A stretch of 64,000 bases of DNA from Vibrio gangliei (GTDB lineage Bacteria > Pseudomonadota > Gammaproteobacteria > Enterobacterales > Vibrionaceae): contig NZ_AP021870.1 of NCBI RefSeq assembly GCF_026001925.1, positions 372,001 to 436,000 on the forward strand, read 5' to 3'. Position numbers and translations under genes: made by a program. Under the pieces are notes generated by a model. That model was not told the origin of the DNA. It saw only the letters and a program-made list of their open reading frames with translations, and did not search any database. Below, piece after piece: positions 1 to 9,079 of the stretch (positions within the stretch are counted from its first letter, which is position 1; each line of letters opens with the position of its first letter).

Positions 1-51
1 AGCGATGATTGACCACGATCATTCTTACAAATCTTTTTAGAGCATAAATAT

Positions 52-795
52 ATGGAAGTACCGTGTTCTTATTCCTCACGCCGTAAGCAATTATGGCGTG
101 GCACTCTAGCGATTTCACCACTGAGTTTAGCCGTGATTCTATGGGGATTGTTGGCGGGCTCTTATGCCATAGATATCGGTTTAACTCCGATAGAAGCTCA
201 AGCATTGTCTGCCATTTTATTTGCTGGCGCGGCTCAATTGGTCGCCACCGGCATGTTTGATGCGCAAGTAGGGTTATGGACTATGCTTCTCACCACCTTT
301 TTCATTACCTCGCGCCATTTTTTATACAGCATGTCGATGCGAGAAAAAATCAGCCCATTACCACTGCGCTGGCGGTTACCGTTAGGGTTTCTACTGACGG
401 ATGAATTGTTTGCGGTTTGTGGGCATCAATCCAACAAAGAATTCGACCCCTGGTATGCGCTAGGTGCAGGTTTTAGCTTTTACCTGGCTTGGAATGTGGC
501 GAGCTTCGTAGGTATTATTGCCGGTAAGCAAATTCCTAATTTGGATTCTTGGGGCTTGGAGTTTGCTGTGGCAGCAACATTCATTGCGATTGTTATTCCT
601 ACCATTAAAAATATTCCGATTTTAGTCTCGGTGATAGTCGCGTTAGTGGCATCGGTTTTACTGGATTATTGGAAAGCGGAAGGTAGCTTGATCATTGCCA
701 GTGTGCTTGCGATGGTGGCAGGGTACTTATCTGAGAAGGGATTACATAATGGTGATTCACATGCTCAACCGGTTAATCCTGAGGAGGGGGCATGA
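52..795 (+). CDS. azlC: AzlC-family branched-chain amino acid exporter, large subunit
   Basis: Integral inner-membrane protein of 247 residues, with many hydrophobic segments and the family-like N-terminal stretch LSLAVILWGLLAGSYAIDIG followed by LTPIEAQALSAILFAGAAQL. AzlC proteins work with a small AzlD partner to export branched-chain amino acids or analogues. The next gene is an AzlD homologue overlapping by four bases (ATGA), so the two form a coupled pair. The start is the first ATG in the frame; the upstream ribosome site is weak (AGAG) and the promoter lies at or beyond the window edge. The substrate is inferred from the family, not seen. Confidence 0.8.
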   Translation: MEVPCSYSSRRKQLWRGTLAISPLSLAVILWGLLAGSYAIDIGLTPIEAQALSAILFAGAAQLVATGMFDAQVGLWTMLLTTFFITSRHFLYSMSMREKISPLPLRWRLPLGFLLTDELFAVCGHQSNKEFDPWYALGAGFSFYLAWNVASFVGIIAGKQIPNLDSWGLEFAVAATFIAIVIPTIKNIPILVSVIVALVASVLLDYWKAEGSLIIASVLAMVAGYLSEKGLHNGDSHAQPVNPEEGA

Positions 796-1103
796 TTTTA
801 TTGTCCATTCTTGCAATGACGGCGGTAGTTTTTCTTAGTCGATATTTGTTTCTGTCTCCTAAGCTACCTTTAAAGTTGAATCATAATACTCAGCGTCTAT
901 TGAGTTACTCTAGCCCAGCAGTATTAACCGCTATTTGGGCTCCGATTGTCTTTATTCATGACGATAACTTAGCTATTTCTCTGAGTAACCCGTATTTCAT
1001 TGCAGCAATTTTGGCAGCATTGATTGCATGGAAAACGCATAATGTTATCGCCACAACCGTGATCAGTATGGCCTGTTTTTTCGCGCTTAATGCTTGGCTT
1101 TAA
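792..1103 (+). CDS. azlD: AzlD-family small transporter subunit
   Basis: A 103-residue protein with about four hydrophobic segments, the usual size for AzlD, the small subunit that pairs with AzlC in branched-chain amino acid export. Its ATG overlaps the azlC stop codon (ATGA), which indicates translational coupling and a shared transcript. The motif LSRYLFL near the N terminus and the closing hydrophobic helix match the family. A strong hairpin terminator follows within 40 bases. The specific substrate cannot be read from the sequence. Confidence 0.75.
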   Translation: MILLSILAMTAVVFLSRYLFLSPKLPLKLNHNTQRLLSYSSPAVLTAIWAPIVFIHDDNLAISLSNPYFIAAILAALIAWKTHNVIATTVISMACFFALNAWL

Positions 1104-1138
1104 ATCTCAATTAGCCTTAAATGCCAATATTAATAGTA

Positions 1139-1177
1139 AACCGCCGCATGACATTGAATGTTATGCGGCGGTTTTCT
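1139..1177. terminator. Bidirectional rho-independent terminator
   Basis: The stem CCGCCGCAT pairs with ATGCGGCGG around a short loop. It is flanked by an A-rich left side and TTTTCT on the right, so it can end azlD from the left and the convergent minus-strand gene from the right. Confidence 0.8.
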
Positions 1178-1223
1178 AAGGCCAACAGACCCTAGCTTTA
1201 GGTTTTTAAATTTTTGTGGGCGT

Positions 1224-2345
1224 TTACTTTTTCACGAGCCCATAAGGTAAATTCTTGAAGACATCCGGTTGAGCTGTGATGGTTGGCGCTTCATTGGTAC
1301 CTTGCCAGTTCAACAGCATGATGGCCAACACATTACGGTGTTCACCTTTGCTGAGCTCAAAATCACCATCGGTTGACGGGATCATATTCATATCATGGTC
1401 GATTGAGTGGGCGATTGTCGCTTGGGCATCCGCTAAAGTCGACGAGTGGTACTTTTCCGCCAATAAGTAACTGATACCCACTTCTGCAATCACATCATCT
1501 TTTGTGCGGGTCAGAATTTGCTCGATATTCTTGTCGAAGTAATCATAAATCCACGCAAACTCTTTGGCATCGATTGGTTTTTTATAATATTCCGAAGCCG
1601 CAAAAATGATATGAGTTAAGCCATAGATTTTATTAGCATATTGTTGATCGGATAGCTGCTTATCTTGAGAGTCAGGATAGGTTTTTTGGAATGCCGTGAT
1701 GAAATCATCAACCACATCCTGCTCACCAAGTTGACGGAGCCAATAGACCTGATTGGCAAGCTGAGCCGCCCATGCTTTGATCATGTCAGGGTCAGTGGCA
1801 TAAGGTTTGAAGTCAAATTGTCGGATCAAATTGTGTAGGTGCTTATCGTATTTGTGTTTTAGGCCATATTCGTCGGCGCGCGCCATTGTGCTGAGTAAAT
1901 CAATACCAAGAAACAAATACTCTGGACGTGATTTTGTGACGTCGTAACGCATTTTTGTGCGCGTCTTATTGGAATTGGCATAGGCTTTCAGTTTCTTTTC
2001 ACCATAGGCTTTAGCTTGTTTTGGGGTTTGGATATTGGCAGCAATTTGATTCAAGGTACTGACAACCCTAGCCATATCCGACCAAACAGCGGCTGAATAT
2101 TTAGGGTCGAGCGTCTGGCGATACATTCTCAAACCGTAATGGCCAGCGGTGTCGGCATTGAGAGTGTAAAGTTGTGCTTCGAATGTTTGTTTGATTCGCT
2201 CTGCATCCTGCTGATAGCGAGTGGTTTTTAAATTAACCGAGGAGCTAGATTGCGGGGCTTCAGCCAAACTCGTAGGAACAACGGCAAATTGAGATAAACC
2301 AAGTAATATAACTAATGCCAGTGTGAGCGGCTTACGTTTAAGCAT
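1224..2345 (-). CDS. Secreted or periplasmic DUF3541-like protein
   Basis: A 373-residue protein with a clear Sec signal peptide: KRK, then a hydrophobic core (LALVILLGLSQFAVV), then a probable cleavage after SLA near residue 28. The mature part is mostly helical, with no catalytic motif that I recognise. It resembles Vibrio proteins annotated DUF3541; that assignment is from memory and moderate. It stands alone, convergent with azlCD across a shared terminator. The start gives a complete signal peptide and has AAGG upstream. Function unknown. Confidence 0.6.
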   Translation of the reverse strand: MLKRKPLTLALVILLGLSQFAVVPTSLAEAPQSSSSVNLKTTRYQQDAERIKQTFEAQLYTLNADTAGHYGLRMYRQTLDPKYSAAVWSDMARVVSTLNQIAANIQTPKQAKAYGEKKLKAYANSNKTRTKMRYDVTKSRPEYLFLGIDLLSTMARADEYGLKHKYDKHLHNLIRQFDFKPYATDPDMIKAWAAQLANQVYWLRQLGEQDVVDDFITAFQKTYPDSQDKQLSDQQYANKIYGLTHIIFAASEYYKKPIDAKEFAWIYDYFDKNIEQILTRTKDDVIAEVGISYLLAEKYHSSTLADAQATIAHSIDHDMNMIPSTDGDFELSKGEHRNVLAIMLLNWQGTNEAPTITAQPDVFKNLPYGLVKK

Positions 2346-2566
2346 GTGAAGGTCCTTCTAAATTCAGCGAGTATTCAGTCGTTTTTGATCTGAGTATATA
2401 ACTTACACCCGTTTTACGGATATGTGCTAGTTATTTGAATTTGGATGCAAAAATTGACCTAGCGATAAGGAAGGTAAAATATTGATAGAAATATTAGCAA
2501 ATTTGGTGCGTAGAGATGGCATGGAAATGATAAAATAATTCGATTCAAATTTGAGAGGAATGGAAG

Positions 2567-3310
2567 ATGCAGATACAAGTCGATACTCATACGCATACTT
2601 ACGCGAGTGGGCATGCCTACAGCACATTAATCGAAAATGCGAAAGCGGCATATCAACACGGTATGAAGATGTTCTGTACAACTGACCATTCGTCGATGAT
2701 GCCAGGTTCTCCTCATTATTGGTTTTTTAATAACCAACGTATTTTACCAAGATTTTTAGAAGGCGTTGCCTTGGTTCGTGGTATGGAAACCAATATCATG
2801 AATGAACAAGGCGAGGTGGATATTCACCCAAGTAGCGATGAACATCTTGATTGGATAATTGCCAGTTTTCATGAGCCGGTGTTTGCACCTTCTACCAAAG
2901 AAGCACACACCACAGCTCTACTCAATGTAATAAAAAGTGGTCGTATTGATGCGTTAGGGCACCTAGGCAATCCACATTTTGATTTCGATTATGAAGCTGT
3001 CGCCTTGTGCGCGAAAGAACACCATGTTGCCATTGAGCTGAATAACTCTTCATTGAAAGGGGGTAGCCGAGCTGGTAGTGAAGCGCGATGTGAACAAATT
3101 GCGCTTGTAGTGAAAGAAGTGGGAGGTTGGATTACCACAGGTACCGATGCACATTTTTGCCAAGATTTAGGCAAATTTGAAAAAGTCAGTGATTTACTCG
3201 ATCGCATCGAGATGCCAACTAAGCAGGTCATCACTCATACGCCACAACAGTTCCTTGAATTTTTAGCATTAAGAGGTCGTGCGCCCATTGCTGATTTCAT
3301 AGACATGTAA
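2567..3310 (+). CDS. YcdX-like PHP-domain metal-dependent phosphatase
   Basis: A 247-residue protein, about the length of E. coli YcdX. It opens with the PHP metal-binding signature [14 protein letters not shown] and continues with [33 protein letters not shown] and GTDAHF, which carry the His/Asp/Glu ligands of the trinuclear zinc site. PHP phosphatases of this group hydrolyse phosphate esters; the natural substrate is not established. RBS GAGAGGAATGGAAG precedes the ATG. Cytoplasmic, monocistronic as far as seen. Confidence 0.85.
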   Translation: MQIQVDTHTHTYASGHAYSTLIENAKAAYQHGMKMFCTTDHSSMMPGSPHYWFFNNQRILPRFLEGVALVRGMETNIMNEQGEVDIHPSSDEHLDWIIASFHEPVFAPSTKEAHTTALLNVIKSGRIDALGHLGNPHFDFDYEAVALCAKEHHVAIELNNSSLKGGSRAGSEARCEQIALVVKEVGGWITTGTDAHFCQDLGKFEKVSDLLDRIEMPTKQVITHTPQQFLEFLALRGRAPIADFIDM

Positions 3311-3357
3311 CGGGTCGGTTTCGAGTAACGAGAATTCTAGCCACGAGATTCGAAAAT

Positions 3358-4269
3358 TTATATCGGCAAATGTTTTACTGCGTAATCAATGAAAACTCTT
3401 AAACGCGTCGGCATGTATTTGCTCGGCGCGTATTGCATGGCAATCACACCATGATAATTTCCCTTAATTGTCCAATCCTCTAATACCTGAATGACTTCAC
3501 CGGCTTGTAGCGCTTCCTTAATTACAAAGTCAGGGAAAATACCAATGCCTAAACCGTCTTTCACACCATTTAAACGCATTTGGGAATGGTTGACGGCATA
3601 GCGACCTGATACAGGTATAGTATGGGTTTCATTGCCTTTCACAAAATCCCAAATATGGTCGGTTTTGGTTTCACCTAGATATAAACAGTCGTGCTCACGA
3701 AGTTCAGTCGGATGATTCGGAATGCCTTTTCGGTTTAAGTAATCTGGGCTTGCGCACAGCGACAAATTCACTTTTCCAAGCTCGCGAGATATCAAATTTT
3801 CATAAGGTTTATCGGTTAGGCGAAACATAATATCGATGCCTTGGTCAAACATATCAATGTCACCATCTGAAACTTTTAACTTGAGTTCGATATCTGGGTA
3901 TTTCTCTAAGAAAGGCGTGACGATAGGCTGAAGAACAATACTAAGAAATGCTTTTGGTGCTGCAACGGTAATCGTACCTACGGGCGCTTCGTGTTCTGCA
4001 TTTGAAATGTCGACGGCTTGCTGAGCGGCATTGACCATAGCCGTTGATTGTTGGTAAATCTTTTGACCCGATTGCGTGATTTGCAAAGTGCGAGTGGTTC
4101 GTTCAAACAGTTTCACATTCAGTGAGGCTTCTAAACGGGTGATCAATTTACTTAGTGCCGATGGCGTTACGCCGAGTTCTTTGGCAGCCGCAGTAAAACT
4201 GCCTTTGTTGACGACTAGGATAAAAGTCGCGAGGTCTGGCAGTAGGGCGATCAACCGAGAATTAAGCAT
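3358..4269 (-). CDS. LysR-family transcriptional regulator
   Basis: A 303-residue LysR regulator. The winged helix-turn-helix lies at about residues 12-65 (GSFTAAAKELGVTPSALSKL, then LFERTTRTLQITQSG), and the type-2 periplasmic-binding-like effector domain runs to the C terminus. It is divergent from kbl-tdh across about 145 bp, the usual layout for a regulator of its neighbour, so control of threonine catabolism is plausible but inferred. No convincing LysR box was identified in the intergenic region. Confidence 0.85.
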   Translation of the reverse strand: MLNSRLIALLPDLATFILVVNKGSFTAAAKELGVTPSALSKLITRLEASLNVKLFERTTRTLQITQSGQKIYQQSTAMVNAAQQAVDISNAEHEAPVGTITVAAPKAFLSIVLQPIVTPFLEKYPDIELKLKVSDGDIDMFDQGIDIMFRLTDKPYENLISRELGKVNLSLCASPDYLNRKGIPNHPTELREHDCLYLGETKTDHIWDFVKGNETHTIPVSGRYAVNHSQMRLNGVKDGLGIGIFPDFVIKEALQAGEVIQVLEDWTIKGNYHGVIAMQYAPSKYMPTRLRVFIDYAVKHLPI

Positions 4270-4415
4270 GCAGAATACTCCAAGAAGGTGATTATTTGTG
4301 AATCCAAATCACTAATGTTTTTCCATGTGAGGGGATAATAGTATGGATCATCATCGACTAGAATAGATTTATAGCTAAAAAGCCCAATCAATATGATTTT
4401 TTAAAAGGAAATTTC

Positions 4416-5612
4416 ATGTCTTCTGCATTCTATAGCCAAATAAACCAGCAAATTGAAGATGTTAAGTCTGAAGGTTTGTACAAATCTGAACGTATCATTA
4501 CTTCTGCTCAAGCCGCCGCAGTTTCGATTTCTACTGGTGAAGAAGTGTTGAACTTCTGTGCAAACAACTATCTTGGTTTGGCCAATCATCCTGATCTTAT
4601 CGAAGCAGCAAAGCAAGGCATTGATGAGCATGGATTTGGTATGGCTTCTGTGCGTTTTATTTGTGGTACACAAGATGCACATAAAGAACTTGAACGTAAA
4701 CTGTCTGACTTTTTAGGTATGGAAGACACCATTCTTTATACTTCTTGTTTTGATGCTAACACAGGCCTATTTGAAACCATTTTAGGTGCAGAAGATGCCA
4801 TTATTTCGGATGCATTAAACCACGCTTCCATCATTGATGGTGTGCGTTTGTGTAAAGCGAAACGATTCCGTTATGCCAATAATGATATGGCCGAACTTGA
4901 GCAACAATTAATTGCAGCTGATGAAGCGGGTGCACGTCATAAATTGATCGTCACTGACGGTGTATTTTCAATGGACGGTGTGGTCGCGAACTTAACCGCA
5001 ATTTGTGATTTGGCCGATAAATACGATGCATTAGTGATGGTTGATGATTCACACGCCGTGGGCTTTATGGGCGCAAACGGCCGTGGCACACACGAATATA
5101 ACGATGTGATGGGCCGTATCGACATCATCACAGGCACATTAGGTAAAGCGATGGGCGGCGCATCTGGCGGTTATACTTCTGGTAAAAAAGAAGTGATCGA
5201 CTGGTTGCGTCAACGTTCTCGTCCATACCTATTTTCAAACTCAGTGGCGCCTGCGATTGTGGCGGCATCTATTCGAGTGATTGATCTGCTGGCTGAAAGT
5301 AATGATTTGCGTGCTAAATTATGGGAAAACGCCACTCACTTCCGTACTCGTATGACTGAAGCGGGCTTTACGCTAGCCGGTGCGGATCACGCGATCATTC
5401 CAATTATGCTTGGTGACGCCAAAGTAGCAGCGGAATTTGCTGAACGTGCACTTGAAAAAGGCATTTATGTGGTGGGCTTCTCATTCCCGGTCGTACCAAA
5501 AGGCCAGGCACGTATCCGAACTCAAATGTCTGCTGCGCATAGTCGTGAGCAATTAGACCGTGCGATTGATGCATTTATCGCAGTAGGTAAAGACATGGGC
5601 ATTATCGCGTAA
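4416..5612 (+). CDS. kbl: 2-amino-3-ketobutyrate CoA ligase (glycine C-acetyltransferase)
   Basis: A PLP enzyme of the alpha-oxoamine synthase family, converting 2-amino-3-oxobutanoate plus CoA to glycine and acetyl-CoA, the second step of threonine breakdown. It is 398 residues, the same length as E. coli Kbl. Visible motifs are [10 protein letters not shown], the substrate-pocket segment DSHAVGFMG and [14 protein letters not shown], whose lysine binds PLP. RBS AAAAGGAAA precedes the ATG. tdh follows after 23 bp, making a kbl-tdh operon. Cytoplasmic. Confidence 0.95.
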   Translation: MSSAFYSQINQQIEDVKSEGLYKSERIITSAQAAAVSISTGEEVLNFCANNYLGLANHPDLIEAAKQGIDEHGFGMASVRFICGTQDAHKELERKLSDFLGMEDTILYTSCFDANTGLFETILGAEDAIISDALNHASIIDGVRLCKAKRFRYANNDMAELEQQLIAADEAGARHKLIVTDGVFSMDGVVANLTAICDLADKYDALVMVDDSHAVGFMGANGRGTHEYNDVMGRIDIITGTLGKAMGGASGGYTSGKKEVIDWLRQRSRPYLFSNSVAPAIVAASIRVIDLLAESNDLRAKLWENATHFRTRMTEAGFTLAGADHAIIPIMLGDAKVAAEFAERALEKGIYVVGFSFPVVPKGQARIRTQMSAAHSREQLDRAIDAFIAVGKDMGIIA

Positions 5613-5635
5613 GCCACTATTCAGGAGCTATCAAT

Positions 5636-6670
5636 ATGAAAATCAAAGCACTTTCAAAATTAAAGCCTGAAGAAGGCATTTGGATGACCGAAGTCGACAT
5701 GCCAGAAATGGGTCACAACGACATTCTTATTAAAATCCGTAAAACCGCGATTTGTGGTACAGACGTACACATTTATAACTGGGACGAATGGTCACAAAAC
5801 ACCATCCCATACCCAATGGTGGTAGGGCACGAATACGTTGGTGAAGTTGTGGGTATCGGCCAAGAAGTCAAAGGTTTTGAAATCGGCGACCGTGTTTCTG
5901 GTGAAGGTCATATTACTTGTGGACACTGTCGTAACTGCCGTGGTGGTCGCACTCACTTATGCCGTAACACAACTGGTGTTGGTGTTAACCGAACTGGTGC
6001 ATTTTCTGAGTATCTTGTGATCCCTGCGTTTAACGCATTCAAGATTCCAGAAGGGATTTCGGATGATCTTGCGTCTATTTTTGACCCATTTGGTAATGCG
6101 GTACATACAGCATTATCATTTGACTTGGTTGGTGAGGATGTATTGATCACAGGCGCAGGCCCAATCGGTATTATGGCTGCGGCGGTAGCGAAACACGTTG
6201 GTGCGCGCCATGTGGTAATTACCGATGTTAACGAATACCGCCTCGAACTTGCCCGTAAAATGGGTGTAACACGTGCTGTGAATGTGGCCGAAGAAAAACT
6301 TGAAGATGTCATGAGCGAGCTTGGCATGACGGAAGGTTTTGACGTAGGTCTTGAAATGTCAGGCGTACCCGCTGCATTTAATTCCATGTTGGAAGGCATG
6401 AACCATGGCGGCCGCGTCGCTTTGCTCGGTATTCCGCCATCTGATATGGCCATTGATTGGACGAAAGTGATTTTTAAAGGTCTTGTGATCAAAGGAATAT
6501 ACGGACGCGAAATGTTCGAAACTTGGTACAAGATGGCAAGCCTCATTCAATCAGGCTTAGATCTGACACCAATTATCACGCATCATTTCAGTGTTGATGA
6601 TTTCCAAGAGGGCTTCGACACTATGCGTGGCGGGCTTTCTGGGAAAGTTATATTGGATTGGACTAAGTAA
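5636..6670 (+). CDS. tdh: L-threonine 3-dehydrogenase; C-terminal codons supplied by the prophage
   Basis: Zinc-dependent medium-chain dehydrogenase that oxidises threonine to 2-amino-3-oxobutanoate with NAD, feeding Kbl. 344 residues. The catalytic zinc ligand Cys40 is in AICGTDVH, with GHEYVGEV after it; the four structural-zinc cysteines are in [13 protein letters not shown]...HLC; the nucleotide-binding loop is [10 protein letters not shown]. The gene is the prophage attachment site. From somewhere in the 41-bp core 6611-6651 onward the DNA is phage-derived, and the displaced host 3' end lies at 45912-46070. The reading frame and length are preserved, so the enzyme should work. Confidence 0.95.
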   Translation: MKIKALSKLKPEEGIWMTEVDMPEMGHNDILIKIRKTAICGTDVHIYNWDEWSQNTIPYPMVVGHEYVGEVVGIGQEVKGFEIGDRVSGEGHITCGHCRNCRGGRTHLCRNTTGVGVNRTGAFSEYLVIPAFNAFKIPEGISDDLASIFDPFGNAVHTALSFDLVGEDVLITGAGPIGIMAAAVAKHVGARHVVITDVNEYRLELARKMGVTRAVNVAEEKLEDVMSELGMTEGFDVGLEMSGVPAAFNSMLEGMNHGGRVALLGIPPSDMAIDWTKVIFKGLVIKGIYGREMFETWYKMASLIQSGLDLTPIITHHFSVDDFQEGFDTMRGGLSGKVILDWTK

Positions 6671-6750
6671 TTAGTCATCAAAGAAGCGCACTTTCGGGTG
6701 CGCTTTTTTATTTCCTTAACACTGTTTATAAAAACAGTAAAGTGGGCAAT
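6512..6750 (+). repeat. attL: left copy of the tdh 3' end
   Basis: This stretch matches 45912-46150 at an offset of exactly 39,400 bases for most of its length, at roughly 90 percent identity by eye. The longest identical block is 6611-6651 against 46011-46051 (41 bp, starting GGCTTCGACACTATGCG), and 6512-6538 is also identical. The crossover most simply lies in the 41-bp core. Confidence 0.9.
6686..6710 (+). terminator. Terminator after tdh, within the phage left arm
   Basis: GCGCAC-TTTCG-GTGCGC stem followed by a T-run. The same hairpin in slightly diverged form is present after the displaced tdh fragment (about 46086-46111), so the phage carries its own copy of the host terminator. Confidence 0.85.
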
Positions 6751-6774
6751 TTAGGTATAAAAAAGGATTAGTTT

Positions 6775-6817
6775 TGCCCCATGAGTGCCCCATGGGACAT
6801 TTTGACTTTGCCCCATG
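6775..6817. promoter_or_regulatory. Integrase arm-type binding sites, left arm
   Basis: Three direct copies of TGCCCCATG at 6775-6783, 6786-6794 and 6809-6817 lie between the attachment core and the integrase gene. The first two are 11 bp apart, as are the pair at the right end (45832 and 45843). The position and repetition fit arm-type sites for the integrase N-terminal domain. Confidence 0.6.
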
Positions 6818-6854
6818 GCTTTTGTGGGACAAAAAAATACCGCCCTATGGACGG

Positions 6855-8078
6855 TTATTTCTCCTGAACTTTTAACAACTCCTTCCAAACGCGATCCGAC
6901 TCCTTCTTGTTCGATTCGATGAGCCACTTCCCATACACTTTCGCAACCATCGTTATATCTGCATGTCCCATTTGTTGGGCGAGGTAACTTACGTTCACGT
7001 TAGCATGTGTGATCATCCAACTGGCGTAGGTGTGGCGTAATTGGTATTGATTGCGGTATTCAACATCTGCTTTACTGCATAACTCTTTCCAGATCCTACC
7101 TAATGCGCGTTTACCGTAATAATCATAATCACTGCCTTTTTGTGCTCTCACCACCTTAGGATTGAATACGAATCGCAGTTTTTCGGTGCGGTAGCTTTTA
7201 CCTGGCAATTCGACCTGATGACTATTTGCAGGATATAGATAAGTAAGATGACGCTGAGCCTTTAATGCTTCAATGGCTGGTGGCATGAGATCAACAAAAC
7301 GTTCGTTGTCTGTTTTGGTGGTTTTTAGCCCACGGTTATCATAAGTAGAGCGGCGAACGTGAATTGTCTTATTATTAAAATCCACATCTTCCCATGCCAA
7401 TGCACAGAGCTCACCACTACGAATACCAGTATAGAGAAGTAGGGTGATCATATTTCTATGCTGCAGTTGATGACAGCTAGATAGGATCTTATCAATTTCA
7501 CCGACTGAAAATGGCTGTATATCGGCAGGGCTTTCTTTTACTCGAGTAAGCACTTCGGATAAGTCACGATCTATATATTCCATTTTATACAGCCAGATTA
7601 AGAAGGCGTTAATGGTCACTAGATTACGGTTAATAGTTCGTCCCGCTTTGCCTTTAACAAGTTCTTGTCGAAATTGGCTAAGGGAGCGAGGGGATAGAGT
7701 GTCGCAACTGCGGTTCTTGCCATAGCTTTGTACAAAATCACGCAGTACCCAATCATAACGTTGCAGTGTAGAACTACGAACGTCATGCGCTTTTGATTCA
7801 AGAAATCGTTTTGCCAGTTCACCGATATCGAGTGCCCTTGGCTTACCTGATGCATGCTTTGAGTTGGGGAAGTGGGCAGCGTAGTTAAAAGTGCCTATGC
7901 TGATCTCGTACATGATGGTTTCACGTTTGAGTTTGGCGAAGTTGATGTTTTGTTTGGTAGCGGGCAAACCTAGCGCTTCACGATATCTTTTTCCATTATA
8001 TGAAAAGCTAATACGTACAAAGGTACCGTGAACCTCTACGCCTGTTGGTAATTTTAGTGAATTTGCTCTCTGTGCCAT
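6855..8078 (-). CDS. int: Phage tyrosine-recombinase integrase
   Basis: A 407-residue site-specific recombinase that inserts and excises the prophage. The N-terminal arm-binding region has VRISFSYNGKRYREALGLPA, the core-binding SAM-like domain is around residues 90-175, and the catalytic domain carries the Arg in TGIRSGEL, the His-x-x-Arg in QLRHTYASW, a later GH (MGHADI) and the nucleophile Tyr in KVYGKW. It sits next to attL as expected. Its start overlaps the excisionase gene by 25 bp. Expression from the leftward xis promoter is inferred. Confidence 0.93.
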   Translation of the reverse strand: MAQRANSLKLPTGVEVHGTFVRISFSYNGKRYREALGLPATKQNINFAKLKRETIMYEISIGTFNYAAHFPNSKHASGKPRALDIGELAKRFLESKAHDVRSSTLQRYDWVLRDFVQSYGKNRSCDTLSPRSLSQFRQELVKGKAGRTINRNLVTINAFLIWLYKMEYIDRDLSEVLTRVKESPADIQPFSVGEIDKILSSCHQLQHRNMITLLLYTGIRSGELCALAWEDVDFNNKTIHVRRSTYDNRGLKTTKTDNERFVDLMPPAIEALKAQRHLTYLYPANSHQVELPGKSYRTEKLRFVFNPKVVRAQKGSDYDYYGKRALGRIWKELCSKADVEYRNQYQLRHTYASWMITHANVNVSYLAQQMGHADITMVAKVYGKWLIESNKKESDRVWKELLKVQEK

Positions 8079-8239
8079 CTATCCCATTCCTCAGTATCAA
8101 CCATCCAGGTACCACGCACTTTTTTCATAACGCTTGATGGATATTTGCCACTTCTGGCGTATTTGCGCATGGTGTCGGCAGCAAGTCCGATTTGTTCACA
8201 AGCGACTTTTAACGTCACCATCGAAATTTGCTTTCGCAT
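8054..8239 (-). CDS. xis: Excisionase-like small DNA-binding protein
   Basis: A 61-residue protein starting MRKQISMVTLKVACEQIGL, with a MerR/AlpA-type winged-helix look (AADTMRKYARSGKYPSSVMK, then a tryptophan-rich tail). This start is chosen because AGGAG lies seven bases upstream of the ATG; a longer open frame extends to 8410 but has no such site. It is placed directly upstream of int and overlaps it, the classical xis-int arrangement, so a recombination-directionality role is inferred from position and size. Confidence 0.75.
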   Translation of the reverse strand: MRKQISMVTLKVACEQIGLAADTMRKYARSGKYPSSVMKKVRGTWMVDTEEWDRWHREQIH

Positions 8240-8275
8240 AAATAGCTCCTTATAGAGAGATGAATAGACAAAGTT

Positions 8276-8305
8276 AACCACCAAATGACGGTTCAAATGG
8301 TGGTT
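8276..8305. repeat. Inverted repeat upstream of xis
   Basis: AACCACCA and TGGTGGTT form a perfect 8-bp inverted repeat with 14 bases between. It lies 37 bases before the xis ATG and after the ssb terminator, where a promoter or operator for xis-int would be expected. Confidence 0.45.
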
Positions 8306-8320
8306 GACAGTTAAAGCATT

Positions 8321-8344
8321 AAAAAAGCCCATCGAGTGATGAGC
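8321..8344 (-). terminator. Terminator after ssb (leftward)
   Basis: Read on the minus strand: GCTCATC-ACTC-GATGGGC followed by six T. It separates the early operon ending in ssb from xis-int. Confidence 0.75.
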
Positions 8345-8348
8345 GTTG

Positions 8349-8876
8349 TTAGATAGAGTGGGTAAGTCGTAACGTTCGTCGGTATGGATCGATAAATGGA
8401 ATATCATCATCGAAATCCATTGGCGGTTCGTTGTATTGAGGCGCCGCTTTTTGTTGGCTCTTGGCTAGTGGATTTGCTTGGTTATTGTTTGATGGTTGCT
8501 GAGGTTGACCCCAAGACTCGTTGCGGTTACCGCCTAGCATTTGCATTACACCGTTAAAGCCTTTTACTACGACTTCTGTGGTGTAGCGGTCTTGTCCGTT
8601 TTGGTCTTGCCATTTGCGGGTTTCTAGTTGGCCCTCGATATAAACTTGAGAGCCTTTCTTTAAATACTCCCCGGCAACTTCGGCAACCTTTCCCCATAGC
8701 ACAACACGGTGCCATTCTGTTTTTTCATGCTGATCGCCTGTTGCTTTATCTCGCCATGTTTCGCTGGTGGCTATCGTGATTTGTGCGACAGCTGTGCTGG
8801 ATGTTGTATAGCGAACTTCTGGATCTTTGCCTAAGTTTCCCACTAGGATTACTTTGTTGATGCCTTTGCTAGCCAT
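8349..8876 (-). CDS. ssb: Single-stranded DNA-binding protein with C-terminal extension
   Basis: A 175-residue SSB: OB-fold at about residues 5-110 ([16 protein letters not shown], then [20 protein letters not shown]), a Q/N/P-rich linker, and then the acidic tip MDFDDDIPF. In ordinary SSBs this tip is the extreme C terminus and docks partner proteins through the terminal Pro-Phe. Here 14 more residues follow (IDPYRRT...). A small indel that removed the original stop is one explanation. It would protect single strands during phage replication and recombination. It is last in the early operon and followed by a terminator. Confidence 0.92.
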   Translation of the reverse strand: MASKGINKVILVGNLGKDPEVRYTTSSTAVAQITIATSETWRDKATGDQHEKTEWHRVVLWGKVAEVAGEYLKKGSQVYIEGQLETRKWQDQNGQDRYTTEVVVKGFNGVMQMLGGNRNESWGQPQQPSNNNQANPLAKSQQKAAPQYNEPPMDFDDDIPFIDPYRRTLRLTHSI

Positions 8877-8878
8877 GG

Positions 8879-9079
8879 TTATTCCTCATACTCAATATCG
8901 TGTGAGTCCAACAGTTTTTGAAGCTCTTCAACTTCGTCTGATAAATTATTCATACTTACGGCGACTACTCGAAATCCATCAAAATTGTGAAACATTCGGT
9001 CTTGAATTCTTTCAAATTCAGGCTTAAATTTTTCATCGTCATCTATTTCAAAAACAACGGATATAAATTTATCAGTCAT
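8879..9079 (-). CDS. Hypothetical 66-residue early protein
   Basis: A small acidic protein ([20 protein letters not shown]...), not recognised. Its ATG overlaps the stop codon of the upstream exonuclease (TGATG), with GGGAGA ahead, which decides the start over a GTG one codon upstream. It ends two bases before ssb, so it is embedded in the leftward early operon. The predicted fold is mixed alpha/beta with a C-terminal helix; no catalytic motif is seen. Confidence 0.65.
   Translation of the reverse strand: MTDKFISVVFEIDDDEKFKPEFERIQDRMFHNFDGFRVVAVSMNNLSDEVEELQKLLDSHDIEYEE

Noticed and set aside
5953..6546. 197-codon minus-strand frame inside tdh
   Set aside because: It is a shadow of the highly conserved tdh coding frame, with protein composition typical of an antisense frame.
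8240..8410. 57-codon upstream extension of the excisionase
   Set aside because: It crosses the ssb terminator and the inverted repeat; the internal ATG has an ideal AGGAG.
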